Shown one piece after another: positions 61,832 to 64,000 of a DNA stretch of 64,000 nt. A program made the position numbers and the translations under genes. Under the pieces are notes generated by a model that made no database searches, was not told where the DNA came from, and saw nothing but the letters and a program-made list of their open reading frames with translations. The DNA is from Larimichthys crocea (taxonomy: Eukaryota > Chordata > Actinopteri > Sciaenidae), in the NCBI RefSeq assembly GCF_000972845.2, contig NC_040017.1, positions 562,938 through 626,937 on the forward strand. The letters run 5' to 3'. Each line of letters begins with the position of its first letter. The first letter of the stretch is position 1.

Positions 61832-63593
61832 TTATTTTAGTTTCTTTACCTGCATCACAAATGCTACCAAGCCAGCCAACACGGTGAGCAGTGCCACGCG
61901 TCGCAGCCTGCACACATTAACCTGCTTGAGCAGGAAGAATCGAGCCCAGCCCAGCTTCTTGGCGGTGTGCGGCGGGTAACGCATGCTGTTCACTCCCTCC
62001 ATCTTCAGCTGCTTGATCAGACAGCTGCGCAGGTGGCTGAGCTGGTCGAAGCTGTGCCGGCCGTGGTAACAGCCCATACCACTGTTACCTGAGCGAGAGG
62101 AGGGGGGAAGAAGTCAGCTTTACTCTCCAAATAAACAGAAGGCTGAATAACTGCAGTTCAGTTTAACAGTCTCACCAACTCCTCCAAAGGGCAGAGCGCT
62201 AACAGTGAAGTGTACCAGACAGTCATTAGCCAGCAGAGCTCCGCTCGACGTCTCAGCTATCACCCTTTTGATCAGCTGCAGACAGGAACAGACAGGAAGA
62301 TTCAGGCCGTCATCAAACATGGATACTTCACTTGAATAATGAAAAACCAACACGTCTGCTGGTGATGTGTTTACCTTGTTGTCATGAGAGAAGATGTATA
62401 CGACCAGAGGTTTTTCCCTCTCGTTGATAAACTGGATGGCCTCGTTCACTCCGCTCACTGTGATGATGGGCAGCAGCGGCCCAAAGATCTCCTCTGTCAT
62501 CACTTTGGATTCCCCCGTCACATCCTTCAGCACAGTGGGCGCTGCAAGGAGACAGACAGAAGACGGTCTATTCTTACTGATACTGCTGTACATACAGTGC
62601 AAGAACAAGACACAGGTAGTGTCGAGCTGCCAGTTGTAAGCATCCTGGAAAGAAATAAAATATTTGTGTGAGTGCTTTTTCTACATACAAATGAAATGGG
62701 GTTTGGAGAAAGGATGTTTTTGCATATTGACAAGAACAGGATTGTATGTAGATAAATAAATAGCTGATGAGTAACTTCACTTTGTGGAGGGGCTGTGGTG
62801 CATCAGGTGCAGAGGAGCGGTGACTCAGGAGAGCGCCAGGGGAGGTGATTGGCACACATGCATCCAGTTAGCTAATCACTCTCCACTTTTAAAACAGTAG
62901 CATGCTGGACCTGGGAGAGGCTAGAGAGGACAGGATGCGACACGTACTTCCATCATAGGTAGCCCACATCCTGCTCAAATGACTAGAAGAGACTAGAAGT
63001 GTTCTCTCAGCCTGACACTTTGAAGAAGCTTGTTTTGCCTTGATTCCACCAAGCACGACTCTGTGACGTCACACTCACGGCACATTTTTGGCCTGCCAGA
63101 CTTTTAACTGTTAACTGGTTTGGGCATTTTTCTTTCTACCATAAGTTAACAAGCTGCCTAGTTAAATCGTTTCTTTTTTATTTTATTTTTGTTGTAATCA
63201 CAAACATCGACTAGGACGTGATCAGCCAGGATCAAGTGGTAAACATAAAGCCCAGGTCAGATCAAGATCAAGACATCTAGTCTCTTTTTAAGAAGAACCT
63301 TATGTCAGTAAGGCCTACCATCAATAATAGATAAAGTCAAGTCATCAGCTTGCCTCTTGAGCTACCCACAACTACTCAAGTCACTTTACACAACATCGGA
63401 TGCTTGTCAGCACTGCAGCCTGACATACGGTACGGTCAACAAACGACGTACCTATGTAGCACTGGGATTCATCACTGTCTCCACCAACAGCCACTGTGCT
63501 CCCCTCCATGAGAGCCATGACCCTCTTAAAGTGCCGCTGGTTAATAATGCGTCCGTAGTCCTCAAAGGTTTTTGGGTTGTCTGTGTAAAACTC
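61832..63593 (-). CDS. class 3 aldehyde dehydrogenase paralog, 3' half (gene continues past the right edge)
   Basis: Four last exons are visible: 63593-63452 (142 bp), 62541-62375 (167 bp), 62275-62176 (100 bp) and 62088-61832 (ends TAA), all with GT-AG borders and the same sizes and phases as the matching exons of the gene at 48276-55135. The protein reads [20 protein letters not shown], then [11 protein letters not shown] with the conserved Glu pair, LPFGGVG, and [20 protein letters not shown]. The C-terminus has a hydrophobic anchor ([15 protein letters not shown]) but ends VKKLK, unlike its neighbour. The catalytic Cys exon lies beyond 64000 and cannot be checked. It is likely a fatty-aldehyde dehydrogenase bound to membranes. 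It is a same-strand tandem duplicate of its neighbour, with the Tc1, MITE and LINE insertions between them. Confidence 0.92.
62770..62950 (+). repeat. dispersed repeat fragment in intron of the second ALDH3 gene
   Basis: 'gattggcacacatgcatcca', 'gctaatcactctccactttt' and 'ctggacctgggagaggctag' follow an order I associate with a common teleost repeat. It is intronic, between 62542 and 63451. Class uncertain. Confidence 0.35.
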
Positions 63594-64000
63594 CTGCAAT
63601 GTGAAATGAAACAATGTTCAGATCTATTGTAATGTCAAAATTAAAGAGAAACTATGAATCATTGATTGACCAGTGTTCATCTTAATATATCTCAATATCT
63701 TGTTTTAAAGACATTCAGTTTACTGTCATAGGGGAGTACTGCAGAAAAAGTACTGGGTGGGAGAGACTACAAACATTATACAGTAGACATCACATGACAA
63801 AGACAGCTGCATACAGCTGCTGATGTGTAGAATGTTCCTGTCATGAGGTTCTAAATATTTTGGTCACAGAGCAGCAATTTGTCCGTGTCAGAGGGAGATT
63901 TGTAGCTCCTAAGCGTCAAGATTTTACAGCTCATGGAATCTGATCATTTAGACCTAAAAACACAGACATGTTTTGAATTCTCTGAGTCTTTCTGGTAAAT

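Overview
The window is nuclear DNA from a teleost fish, most likely a percomorph. The evidence is two split genes with GT-AG introns and vertebrate-type proteins, an egg-coat zp3 fragment, a Tc1 transposon of the fish Sleeping-Beauty type, L2/jockey-like, L1-like and retroviral fragments, and many copies of short repeat families I know from teleost genomes. There are no operons, ribosome binding sites or CRISPR arrays. Most of the sequence is non-coding, and most short ORFs in it are chance or lie inside repeats.

Layout. 1-4.3 kb: probably the 5' end of an unidentified minus-strand gene. A clean first coding exon (3993-4120) sits in a CpG-rich block with a CCAAT box and a GC box behind it, and a possible further exon touches position 1. 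4.3-34 kb: gene-poor DNA with dispersed repeats, microsatellites, a diverged tandem duplication (about 19.5-20.5 kb), a block that looks like conserved non-coding DNA (about 17.7-18.5 kb), and a 1.9-kb element with terminal inverted repeats carrying a decayed copy of a fish multicopy zinc-finger gene family (22.84-24.74 kb). 34.0-34.7 kb: exons 1 and 2 of a zp3-type egg-coat gene on the minus strand; the later exons are not found. 38.0-46.2 kb: a 4-kb block present twice around a 10-N assembly gap. The second copy lacks many single bases, so this is probably an assembly artefact or a badly polished tandem repeat. The block holds an L2/jockey-like reverse-transcriptase fragment and a MADF-domain fragment.

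47.6-64 kb: two tandem, same-direction (minus) class 3 aldehyde dehydrogenase genes. The downstream one is complete here (nine coding exons, 507 codons, catalytic residues intact, C-terminal membrane anchor). The upstream one runs off the right edge, and only its last four exons are visible. Conserved exon sizes (142, 167 and 100 bp) show that the two arose by gene duplication. The 5.4 kb between them holds an L2/jockey-like fragment, a full-length Tc1 element (intact 340-aa transposase, 224-bp inverted repeats with three differences) and a mariner-type MITE. Intron 3 of the complete gene contains L1-like and retroviral pol fragments.

How the genes relate. The two ALDH3 genes probably encode membrane-attached enzymes that oxidise medium- and long-chain fatty aldehydes. 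The zp3 fragment belongs to egg-coat biology, and I see no functional link with the ALDH3 pair. Family names come from recognition of motifs and exon structure; no database search was possible.
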